Assembly: GCA_035534235.1 (NCBI GenBank)
Contig: DATLSH010000039.1
Span: forward strand, 8,966 to 72,965
Origin: Bog-473 sp035534235
GTDB lineage: Bacteria > Actinomycetota > Acidimicrobiia > Acidimicrobiales > RAAP-2
Length of the DNA stretch: 64,000 nucleotides
Direction of reading: 5' to 3'
Made by a program: the position numbers and the translations under genes. A model generated the notes under the pieces. It did no database searches and was not told the origin of the DNA. It saw nothing but the letters and a program-made list of their open reading frames with translations. Positions 15,521 through 22,710 of this stretch are shown piece by piece. Each line of letters begins with the position of its first letter. Positions within the stretch are counted from its first letter, which is position 1.

Positions 15521-16375
15521 TCAGATGCTGTTCCCCGGGCGGCTGAAGTACAGGTCGGCACGGCGCCCGTCCTCCAGCAGGGCGGAGAGGCCGTCCCTCT
15601 GCTGGGCCAGGCGCAGGTCGATGCGGTGGACCAGCAGCTCGGACCGATTGGTGCATCCCGGAAGGGTCCGGCTGGCCTCGGTCACCACGGTGCCGGTCGG
15701 GGCCACAATACGGCTGGCGCCCAGAAGGGTCGACGTGGCGTGCGAGCCGGCCTGGTTCGCCTGCACCCACCATTGGCTGTTGCTCAGAGCCAGCGCGGGG
15801 TAGAGCAGGTCCCACGCCGCGGCGCTCTCGACCTCGCAGGCCGAGGGCGCCAGGACCAGGCGGGCACCCTGCAGGGCCATCGTCCTCGCCACTTCGGGGA
15901 AGTCACCGTCGAATCCGACCACCAGGCCGACGATGCCGAGCGAGGGGTCCTCGAACGTGGTCAGGCGCGGACCAGCGGTGAAGATCGCCTGTTCCGACAG
16001 CGGCGGGTAGAGGTGCGCCTTTCGGTGCCAGGCCACCAGGTCACCGTGGGGATTGAAGACCAGTGCCGTGTCGTACAGCTCGCCACCCGGGCCCAACTCG
16101 GGGACCGTGCCAGCCACCAGCCACATGGCATGGCGCAGGGCCGCTTGGCCGAGGAGCTCGCTCCGGGGTCCATTGAGTGCCTCGGCGTCACGGCGCGCGT
16201 CCTCGGACAGCGTTTCGGGGTCATAGCCGCAGGACCAGAGCTCGGGCAGCACCAGGAGCTCGACCCCACGCGCCGCCGCGTCGTCCACTATCCCGAGCGC
16301 CACGCCGAGGTTCAATTTCGGCTCCCCCGGCGTGGCCAGCCACTGTGCCACCCCCACGGAAAGATCTCGTTTCAC
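15521..16375 (-). CDS. nitrilase-fold (carbon-nitrogen hydrolase) protein lacking the catalytic Cys
   Basis: About 284 residues from GTG 16375; the frame stays open to 16438, so the start is not firm. The carbon-nitrogen hydrolase fold is clear: general base E45 ('LLVLPELWSCGYD') and K119 ('WHRKAHLYPP'). The nucleophile elbow normally reads G-x-x-x-C-Y/F-D-x-x-F-P-E; here it is 'GLVVGFDGDFPE', with G154 where the Cys should be. The codon was rechecked on the reverse strand. Either the protein is a non-catalytic paralogue or it uses another nucleophile (C180 lies 26 residues on). Heads the leftward SDR-nitroreductase-amidohydrolase-zwf run. Confidence 0.82.
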   Translation of the reverse strand: MKRDLSVGVAQWLATPGEPKLNLGVALGIVDDAAARGVELLVLPELWSCGYDPETLSEDARRDAEALNGPRSELLGQAALRHAMWLVAGTVPELGPGGELYDTALVFNPHGDLVAWHRKAHLYPPLSEQAIFTAGPRLTTFEDPSLGIVGLVVGFDGDFPEVARTMALQGARLVLAPSACEVESAAAWDLLYPALALSNSQWWVQANQAGSHATSTLLGASRIVAPTGTVVTEASRTLPGCTNRSELLVHRIDLRLAQQRDGLSALLEDGRRADLYFSRPGNSI

Positions 16376-16508
16376 CTCGGCACCCGGTTCACCGGCTCCC
16401 GCCCTTCTCGCCTGTGGCCGGAAAACGTATGGCGCCAATATTCGGGGACGGTTTCACCATCATGAATGCACTGTTACGGGTTTGGCGCGAACGCCGGGCT
16501 GGCTCCCC

Positions 16509-17726
16509 TCAGTCGTCGAGGGCCTGGTACACCAGAGCCCGCAGCTGCGCCCGGATGGGATAGGCGAGGGACGGGAAGAGCTGGGTCATGAAGACGGCGA
16601 AGAGATCCTCGGCCGGGTCGACCCAGAAGGCGGTGCTGGCGGCGCCGCCCCAGTAGAAGTCGCCCGCGGAGCCGGCCATGGTTGTGGCCGCCGGGCCCTG
16701 CCCGATCGCGAAGCCGAGCCCGAAGCCGATGCCGTCGAAGCCCGCCTCTCCGAACCCACCGATCGCCAGGTCCGCCAGCGTCGCCCCGCCGGGGAGGTGG
16801 TTGCGGGTCATGAGCTCCAACGTCTTGCGTCCGAGCAAGCGCCGCCCGTCCAGCTGCCCGCCGTTGGCCAGCATCCGGCAGAAGGCCACATAGTCGTCGG
16901 TGGTCGAGACCAGCCCACTGGCGCCCGACAGGTAGGAGCGGGGGCGAAGGTAGGGGCTCGTCCCGGGTTCGTCCAACAGGGACGGGGTATTGGCCGGGCG
17001 GTACTGGTAACAGGCCGCGAAACGGTCAGCCGACGCCCCGGGGACGAAGAAGCCCGTGTCGACCATGCCCAGCGGCTCGAAGACCTCCTGGCGCAGGTAG
17101 TCGTCGAGTTGCCGGCCCGAGAGAATCTCGACCAGCCGCCCCACGATGTCGGTCGAGAGGCCGTAGTTCCACTGCGTGCCGGGATGGAACTTGAGCGGGT
17201 GCTGGGCCAGGAGCGAGGTGACACCCTCCAGTGTCATCCCCTTGGCCTGCACGGCGCGGGCTTTCTCAAAGGCGTCGTCAATCGGATTGCCGGGGAAGAG
17301 CGAACCGGGCAGTCCGGTCATGTGCATGAGGACGTCGCGCACGCACATGGGCCGCTTCGGCTTGACGAGCTGCACCGAGCCGTCGGCCTGCACCTCGGCG
17401 ACCTGGAGCGTCCGCCATTCGGGGATGTAGCGGTGGACGGGGTCGAGGAGCTGGAACATCCCCCGCTCGTACAGTTGCATCAGGGCCAACGAGGCGATGG
17501 GCTTGGTCATGGAGTAGAGGCGGAAGATGGTGTCGTCGCCCATGGGGATCCCGCGCTCGCGGTCCATGAGGCCCAGCGAGCGGTGGTAGGCGACATGCGC
17601 TCCGCGCACCACGGTGATCTGGCAACCGACCAGTCTCCCCGGCTCCACGTACTGCCTCTCGAAGTGCTCGGTGATGCGCTCCAGCCGCCGTGCGCTCATC
17701 CCGGCCTCGTCCACCTCTATCTTCAT
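16509..17726 (-). CDS. serine hydrolase, beta-lactamase/EstB-like esterase family
   Basis: 405 residues from ATG 17726. Penicillin-binding-like active site: S72-M-T-K75 (SxxK), with the second-motif tyrosine probably Y188 in 'WNYGLSTD', and a C-terminal 'WGGAAST' segment. No signal peptide, so probably a cytosolic class C-like esterase acting on ester or lactone substrates rather than a true beta-lactamase. Starts 7 bases after the SDR at 17734, so the two are co-transcribed. The longer frame to 17930 is out-of-frame translation of that SDR. Confidence 0.9.
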   Translation of the reverse strand: MKIEVDEAGMSARRLERITEHFERQYVEPGRLVGCQITVVRGAHVAYHRSLGLMDRERGIPMGDDTIFRLYSMTKPIASLALMQLYERGMFQLLDPVHRYIPEWRTLQVAEVQADGSVQLVKPKRPMCVRDVLMHMTGLPGSLFPGNPIDDAFEKARAVQAKGMTLEGVTSLLAQHPLKFHPGTQWNYGLSTDIVGRLVEILSGRQLDDYLRQEVFEPLGMVDTGFFVPGASADRFAACYQYRPANTPSLLDEPGTSPYLRPRSYLSGASGLVSTTDDYVAFCRMLANGGQLDGRRLLGRKTLELMTRNHLPGGATLADLAIGGFGEAGFDGIGFGLGFAIGQGPAATTMAGSAGDFYWGGAASTAFWVDPAEDLFAVFMTQLFPSLAYPIRAQLRALVYQALDD

Positions 17727-17733
17727 TCCCGGA

Positions 17734-18528
17734 TCACGTCGGCTCCCGCTGCTGCCGCAGGTACTCGGCGGTGCCCGCCAGGAAGGCGCCGACGTCCTGC
17801 GCCTTTCCGGCGGCCAGTTCCTGGAAGAACTCGGGGACGTAGACCTGGGCCGCACCCGACGCCAGGCCACCCAGGATGGCGTCGACGGCGACCGACACCG
17901 GCTCGGCCGCGATGGGGAGGTTGGCCACATCGTTGTCCGGCAGGGTGAAGAGCTCGGTGTCGATCACCCCGGGATAGACCACCATGACCTTGATGCCGGT
18001 TTCCCATAGGTCAACGGCCATGGCCTCGGAGAATACCGTGAGCGCAGCCTTGGAGGCGTCGTAGGCGGCTTCCCCGGGCGCACTCAAAGTGGCGGCGACC
18101 GACGAGATGTTGACGATGGTGCCCGAGCCGCGCGCCAGCATCTGGGGGAGCAGGGCCAGGGTGAGGCGCATGGGGGACAGGTAGTTGATGTGCATGACCG
18201 CAGTGATGGTCTCGATGTCGAGTGCGGTGGTGTGGCGTCGCTTGGGAATGCCGGCGTTGTTGACCAGCAGGTCGATGCCGCCGAAGGCGTCGAGCACGTC
18301 GACGGCGAGCCGGTCCACCGCATTGATGTCGGCCAGGTTGACGGCCCACATCCGGCTCTCGGGGGAGTGGTCCATGCAGCGCCCGATCACCTCGGCCAGC
18401 CGGTCCCCCCGGCGGGCGCAGATGCCCACGATGGCCCCCCGCTCCGCCAGCGCCTCGGCCAACCCGGCCCCGATGCCCGACGACGCACCGGTCACCAGTG
18501 TGCGACATCCCTTCAGGTCCAATGCCAT
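17734..18528 (-). CDS. SDR-family oxidoreductase
   Basis: 264 residues. 'TGASSGIG' (13-20), 'NNAGI' (90-94), catalytic S142/S143, Y156, K160 (YDASK). The C-terminal half includes 'VYPGVIDTELF', typical of SDRs with NADP preference and extended substrates. First gene of a leftward pair with the EstB-like esterase (7-base gap), suggesting alcohol oxidation and ester cleavage in one pathway. Confidence 0.92.
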   Translation of the reverse strand: MALDLKGCRTLVTGASSGIGAGLAEALAERGAIVGICARRGDRLAEVIGRCMDHSPESRMWAVNLADINAVDRLAVDVLDAFGGIDLLVNNAGIPKRRHTTALDIETITAVMHINYLSPMRLTLALLPQMLARGSGTIVNISSVAATLSAPGEAAYDASKAALTVFSEAMAVDLWETGIKVMVVYPGVIDTELFTLPDNDVANLPIAAEPVSVAVDAILGGLASGAAQVYVPEFFQELAAGKAQDVGAFLAGTAEYLRQQREPT

Positions 18529-18645
18529 CTTCCACCCCGCTTTCGCCCCGCGTGCCCGCTCACCTTATGCAGCCGAGGGGATCGACGTGCATGTGATCGC
18601 CCGCAAGAGCGACCCGAACGGTCAGTCGGGCGGAGTCGACGAGAG

Positions 18646-19359
18646 CTAGCCGGATGCCAGATCGCTGAACGCAGCCTCGGCGGCCAACTTGGCCGCCATC
18701 TCCATGCACCGGTTGAGGTGGGCCAGCGCCTTGGCCCGCCGGGGATCGCGAGCCACGTACTTGGCGACCGCCACCAGATCGGCCGATCCGTCCGCCTTGC
18801 CGAGGGCGAAGACCGCCTGATCGACAATGTGCTCATCGGGACGGTCACTGATGCCCCGGTAGACCGACCAGGGCACGCCGGCCGCCTCGCAGACCTCGGC
18901 CACTCCGGCCGCCTCCATGTCGACCGCGCCGAATCCGCTCTCCAGAATGGGACGCCATATGTCCTCGTCGGAGAACAAGCCGTCCGTCGTCATCAGCCCA
19001 CCCGACGCCTCCCGGGACGGTAGGGGATGCGCATCGTAGAGGGGTCCGTCAGGGTAGAGGCGCACGTGACTGGGCACCATCAACGTGCCCACGGGGAGCG
19101 CAGGGTCGAGGCCGCCTGCGATCCCCACCACCATGAAATGGTCGAACGGCCCGGAAGCCAGGACCTTCCGCGTCGCCTCCCGGGCCAGTGCGGGACCCAT
19201 GCCGATCACTCCGGCCGTGACCGACCAGTCGCCCACTGTGCCCCAGTGCGAAAGCCAGGGATCTCCGCCGGTGCGGGCCAGCGCGCCGGCCCGCACAACG
19301 GCCTTGAGCTCGGGACGCATGGGGGCGAGCACGGCCACTCGTCTACTCGGGGCGCTCAC
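18646..19359 (-). CDS. nucleoside phosphorylase/nucleosidase superfamily protein
   Basis: 237 residues of the PNP/UDP-phosphorylase fold. 'VVGIAGGLDP' (77-86) forms the phosphate/ribose loop, 'AVDMEAAGVAEV' (145-156, with E149) contacts ribose, and 'YRGISDRPDEH' places the purine-binding acid at D172. MTA/SAH nucleosidase, futalosine hydrolase and the HpnG-type hopanoid phosphorylase share this pattern; I cannot choose among them. Transcribed away from the adjacent epoxide hydrolase gene. Confidence 0.85.
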   Translation of the reverse strand: MSAPSRRVAVLAPMRPELKAVVRAGALARTGGDPWLSHWGTVGDWSVTAGVIGMGPALAREATRKVLASGPFDHFMVVGIAGGLDPALPVGTLMVPSHVRLYPDGPLYDAHPLPSREASGGLMTTDGLFSDEDIWRPILESGFGAVDMEAAGVAEVCEAAGVPWSVYRGISDRPDEHIVDQAVFALGKADGSADLVAVAKYVARDPRRAKALAHLNRCMEMAAKLAAEAAFSDLASG

Positions 19360-19425
19360 CCCACCATCATGGCCGACTCTTCAGTAGCGTGGGTGGCCCA
19401 GCCTGCCCGACGGCCGGGAGGACGC

Positions 19426-19433
19426 AAAGGAGG
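19426..19433 (+). promoter_or_regulatory. strong ribosome-binding site of the epoxide hydrolase gene
   Basis: AAAGGAGG ends 6 bases before GTG 19440, the best Shine-Dalgarno in this part of the window. It rejects the upstream in-frame start at 19389. Confidence 0.8.
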
Positions 19434-19439
19434 AAAACT

Positions 19440-19814
19440 GTGCCCAGCGCCGAACAAGTCGTGCGGGACTTCTGCGCCGCCGTGAGCAAGCGTGATCCCG
19501 AGGTGCTGCGACCTTTCTTCACCGACGACGTCGTGTATCACAACATGCCGATGGAGCCGGCCGAGGGGATTGAGGCGACCATGGCCGTCATCAACATGTT
19601 CGTCGGCATCGGCGAGGGGATGGAATTCGAGATCCACCATTTGGCCAGCGACGGATCAACCGTGTTGACCGAGCGTACCGATTCGTTCACCATCAATGGC
19701 AAGACCGCCCCCCTGCCCGTCATGGGTGCCTTCCACGTCGTGGACGGGAAGATCACCGCATGGCGGGACTATTTCGACATGGCGCAAGTGACCGCCATAT
19801 TCGGTTCGGGGTAG
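19440..19814 (+). CDS. limonene-1,2-epoxide hydrolase (LEH) family enzyme
   Basis: 124-residue SnoaL-like cone fold. All five catalytic residues of Rhodococcus LEH (Y53, N55, R99, D101, D132) have counterparts: Y33 and N35 ('VYHNMP'), R79 and D81 ('ERTDSF') and D110 ('WRDYFD'). Predicted cofactor-free hydrolysis of an epoxide to a trans-diol. Size is slightly shorter than the 149-residue limonene enzyme. Similar LEH-like enzymes act on terpenoid or steroid epoxides. Nearby P450, Baeyer-Villiger oxygenase and SDRs are consistent with a terpenoid route, but the substrate is not proven. Confidence 0.88.
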   Translation: MPSAEQVVRDFCAAVSKRDPEVLRPFFTDDVVYHNMPMEPAEGIEATMAVINMFVGIGEGMEFEIHHLASDGSTVLTERTDSFTINGKTAPLPVMGAFHVVDGKITAWRDYFDMAQVTAIFGSG

Positions 19815-19821
19815 GGGCCTC

Positions 19822-20457
19822 TTACAGACCGCACACGTAGCGGGTGGTCCAGGGTTCCCAGCCGCGCTGGGCGTGGAGCCGGAGCGCCGCGTCGTCCTGG
19901 GTCGCCGGTGGGTAATCCTGAGCCGAACCGGCGAGCCCGGTCAGCGAGTGCCAGGTGGCGTCCTCGAACTGGTAGGCCCCACCGCCGTGTTCGCCGTAGT
20001 TGCCTCCGGACTCATGCGTCCGGATGCAACTCCAGTCTGCCGTGTTGACGCTGGTGCTGTCGCTCGGTGAACCGACGGGCGGCGCGGGGGCGGGCGCAGG
20101 CGGTGGCTGGACCACGGCTGCGGCCTTGACCAGCGCTGCATGCCTGACTAGCGCTTCGTACCTGACCAGTGCTGCGTACCTGGCCAGCGCTGCAGCTGCC
20201 TGCACAGATGCGGGGTCGGAGGCAGGGTTCAACTGACCCCGGCCGACCTTGATCTCCGGGTTCATCACAGCCGGCACGGTGGTCGGTACTGCGAAGGAAG
20301 CCAGCTGGGTGCCGGACAGCCCGGAGGCAATTGGTCCATGCACCTGGTGATGCGTGGACTTGGCCGAAGCGGCCGGGGAACTGCTGGTGAATGCAAATGT
20401 AGTGATAGGTATGACAATGACGGCAGTTGCCGTACATAGTGCAATGCGGATCCGCAC
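19822..20457 (-). CDS. secreted Rpf-like transglycosylase
   Basis: About 211 residues from GTG 20457, preceded by GGGAGGT. N-terminal hydrophobic segment (residues 4-23) is a signal peptide or anchor, then a linker with four 6-residue repeats (91-114) and a Pro/Ala stretch. The C-terminal ~70 residues are the resuscitation-promoting-factor/lysozyme-like domain: 'WSCIRTHESGGNY' with catalytic E149, 'GAYQFEDATW', 'TQDDAALRLHAQRGWEPW' and a likely disulfide C144-C209. Expected to cleave peptidoglycan glycan strands at the cell surface during growth or resuscitation. Lone gene. Confidence 0.9.
   Translation of the reverse strand: MRIRIALCTATAVIVIPITTFAFTSSSPAASAKSTHHQVHGPIASGLSGTQLASFAVPTTVPAVMNPEIKVGRGQLNPASDPASVQAAAALARYAALVRYEALVRHAALVKAAAVVQPPPAPAPAPPVGSPSDSTSVNTADWSCIRTHESGGNYGEHGGGAYQFEDATWHSLTGLAGSAQDYPPATQDDAALRLHAQRGWEPWTTRYVCGL
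20116..20187 (-). repeat. 18-bp tandem repeat x4 in the Rpf-like linker
   Basis: Encodes four six-residue units (LARYAA, LVRYEA, LVRHAA, LVKAAA). The units would form an amphipathic helical stalk between the membrane-proximal region and the Pro-rich linker. Confidence 0.7.
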
Positions 20458-20756
20458 GGCACCTCCCTTCGTCGGGCGCGCGTACGCGCCAGCCTCTGCT
20501 CGGTGTGGGCGGGCTCCGGCCATTGCATACGCGCCCCGAACGGAGAGCGGGAAGGCATCGTCCGTTCTGGCATATCGCCGCAGGGTGTGCGGCCGGTGGT
20601 GTGAAGGCCCGGGGAATATCCTCGGTGTGGTCCTCGCTTTGTCGTTCTCGGCCCTGCACTGGTGCACAGGTGCGCAGAGACCCCGACTGGTCTTGGTGGG
20701 TCCGATCGGTGGTGCTTTCCGAATGCAGCTGAAGTTCCCGCTGCACCATCTATGAG

Positions 20757-20774
20757 AAAGCCCGATCAGGCTTT
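20757..20774. repeat. inverted repeat, possible hairpin or operator
   Basis: AAAGCC-CGATCA-GGCTTT, perfect 6-base arms with a 6-base loop, about 300 bases upstream of the rpf-like start. Not followed by a U-run, so not a clear terminator. Confidence 0.35.
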
Positions 20775-21063
20775 ACGGAGGCCACTGTAGCAGGAGGGGG
20801 CACTGGAGTGGTGTCTTTTTGAAAAAAAGCTCTGTGGCCTGGATGTTTAGAGAAGGAAGTTGTGATGAATTTCACAAGCTGAGGCCACCCTGGTCCGAAT
20901 TGTCTCTATGTACGGCGGTGAATGGGCCTTGAATTGGCTGAAGTATCCGAAGCGCGGGTGACGAGGTATGGCGCGTGTGGGCTGCCCCAGCTCTCTCTTC
21001 CTGCACTGGGGTTGTCCTGGTGCGTAGGGTCCGGGTCCGAAGAAGGATCCGCCCCCGCCCTCA

Positions 21064-21070
21064 GAGGAGA
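21064..21070 (+). promoter_or_regulatory. ribosome-binding site fixing the acyl-CoA ligase start
   Basis: GAGGAGA lies 7 bases before GTG 21078. The frame is open upstream to 20922, but the extra 52 residues have no family counterpart. Confidence 0.7.
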
Positions 21071-21077
21071 TCGCCCC

Positions 21078-22694
21078 GTGTCCCCGACCGCCCCCGCTGT
21101 GGCCCACGAAGACCGGTTCACGGTGGCTGGCCTGCTCAGGCACCTGTCACGGGTCCAGCCCGATCTCGACATGCTGGTGGAAGGCGATGTCCGGCGCACG
21201 TGGGACGAGGAGTACCAGCGCGCCTGCCGCGTCTCCCAGGCCTGCGTGAGGGACGGGGTCGGCGTCGGCGACCGCCTTGCCTTCCTTGATCGCAACGGAA
21301 TGGCCTACTTCGACGTGCTCTTCGGTGGGGCACTCCTCGGGGTGGTGAACGTGGCCGTGAACTGGCGTCTGGCCGCCGACGAGATGGCAGCCATCATTGA
21401 CGACTCCGGGGCGGCCATCCTGGTGGTGCACCAGGACTATGTGCCCGCACTGGCCCGGATGGAGAGCGCGCTTCCCGCCGTGCGTCGGATCGTGGTGATC
21501 GGCGATGATGCCGCGGTGCCTCCTTGCCCGGACGGGCGGGCTCTCGGGTATGAGGAATGGCTCAAGGGATGTGCACCCCTTGACCCCGGTCACATCGGTG
21601 CACCCCGGGAAGTCAGCATGCAGCTGTACACGTCGGGCACGACAGGACTTCCCAAGGGCGTCATGTTGACCAATGCCAACATGGCGACGGCGATCTCCGA
21701 GGCCGGCGACACCTTCAGCATCAGGGACGACACCGTGAGCCTGGTTGCCATGCCGCTGTTTCACATCGGGGGTTCGGGCTGGGCCCTGTGCGCCATGTCG
21801 CGGGGTGGGCGCTCGGTGATCCTGCGCGAGGTCGACCCCGCGCTCCTCCTCAACATTATTGAGGCGGAGCGCGTCACCGAAATGTTCCTGGTGCCCGCGG
21901 TGCTGATGGTGCTGCTGGCCATGCCCTCCCTGGCGGAGACGGACCTGTCCAGCCTGCGCCTGATCTTCTACGGGGCATCCCCCATTTCCGAAGAAATCCT
22001 CATCCGGTGCATGGCGGCCTTCGGTTGCGGGTTCTGCCAGGTCTACGGCATGACCGAGACCACCGGAGCCATCACCGCGTTGCGCAACGAGGACCACGAC
22101 CCCGATGGGCCGCGCCGGGGCCTCCTGCGCTCGGCCGGCAAGCCGCACAAGTCAGTCGAGATCCGCATTGTGGACCCCGACTCGGGGAAGGACGCAATCC
22201 TGGGCGAGGTCGGGGAGGTGTTGACCCGCTCGCCGTACAACATGGCCGGCTACTGGGGAAAGCCCGAGGAGACGGCGGCCACGCTGAACCCTGAAGGCTG
22301 GCTGCACACCGGAGACGCCGGGTACTTGGATGCCGACGGCTACCTGTACCTGCACGACCGCATGAAGGACATGATCGTCAGCGGGGGCGAGAACATCTAC
22401 CCGGCCGAGGTGGAGAATGTCCTCCTCTCCCATCCTTCCGTGGCCGATGCCGCCGTCATCGGCGTGCCCGACGAGAAGTGGGGTGAGACGGTCAAGGCCA
22501 TTGTCGTGCTCACACCGGGCGCCACCCTGAATGCCGCCGCCATCATTGGGCACTGCCGGGAGAACCTGGCCCACTACAAGTGCCCCACGTCCGTTGAGGC
22601 CGCCGAACTCCTTCCCCGCAACCCGTCGGGCAAGATTCTCAAGCGCGAGCTGCGGGCGCCCTATTGGGCCGGGCGGGATCGCCGCATCAATTGA
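21078..22694 (+). CDS. AMP-dependent acyl-CoA synthetase/ligase (FadD-like)
   Basis: 538-residue ANL-superfamily enzyme. A3 P-loop 'YTSGTTGLPKG' (184-194), A5 'YGMTET' (323-328), A7/A8 'TGDAGYLDADGY' and 'RMKDMIVSGGENIYPAEVE' (428-446), and A10 'NPSGKILKREL' with catalytic K519. Activates a carboxylic acid to acyl-CoA via an acyl-AMP. Length and motifs fit medium/long-chain or cyclic-acid ligases; the acyl group cannot be read. Lone rightward gene, convergent with dipZ. Confidence 0.95.
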   Translation: MSPTAPAVAHEDRFTVAGLLRHLSRVQPDLDMLVEGDVRRTWDEEYQRACRVSQACVRDGVGVGDRLAFLDRNGMAYFDVLFGGALLGVVNVAVNWRLAADEMAAIIDDSGAAILVVHQDYVPALARMESALPAVRRIVVIGDDAAVPPCPDGRALGYEEWLKGCAPLDPGHIGAPREVSMQLYTSGTTGLPKGVMLTNANMATAISEAGDTFSIRDDTVSLVAMPLFHIGGSGWALCAMSRGGRSVILREVDPALLLNIIEAERVTEMFLVPAVLMVLLAMPSLAETDLSSLRLIFYGASPISEEILIRCMAAFGCGFCQVYGMTETTGAITALRNEDHDPDGPRRGLLRSAGKPHKSVEIRIVDPDSGKDAILGEVGEVLTRSPYNMAGYWGKPEETAATLNPEGWLHTGDAGYLDADGYLYLHDRMKDMIVSGGENIYPAEVENVLLSHPSVADAAVIGVPDEKWGETVKAIVVLTPGATLNAAAIIGHCRENLAHYKCPTSVEAAELLPRNPSGKILKRELRAPYWAGRDRRIN

Positions 22695-22710
22695 TCCGGC
22701 GCGACCGGGC

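Larger units (their letters stand above)
20458..21077. other. 620-base intergenic region between divergent rpf-like and acyl-CoA ligase genes
   Basis: No gene is supported: the frames that cross it have no family sequence. It carries the long 5' region of the rpf-like gene. Visible structures are a 6-bp inverted repeat AAAGCC-CGATCA-GGCTTT (20757-20774) and an A/T-rich dyad CTTTTT-G-AAAAAAAG near 20814-20829. I looked for the c-di-AMP (ydaO) riboswitch known upstream of actinobacterial rpf genes and could not recognise its conserved core. Promoters for both genes presumably lie here. Confidence 0.5.

Noticed and set aside
20458..20760. c-di-AMP (ydaO) riboswitch in the rpf-like leader
   Set aside because: Expected by family habit, but I could not identify the conserved core on either strand, so it is not called as a feature.
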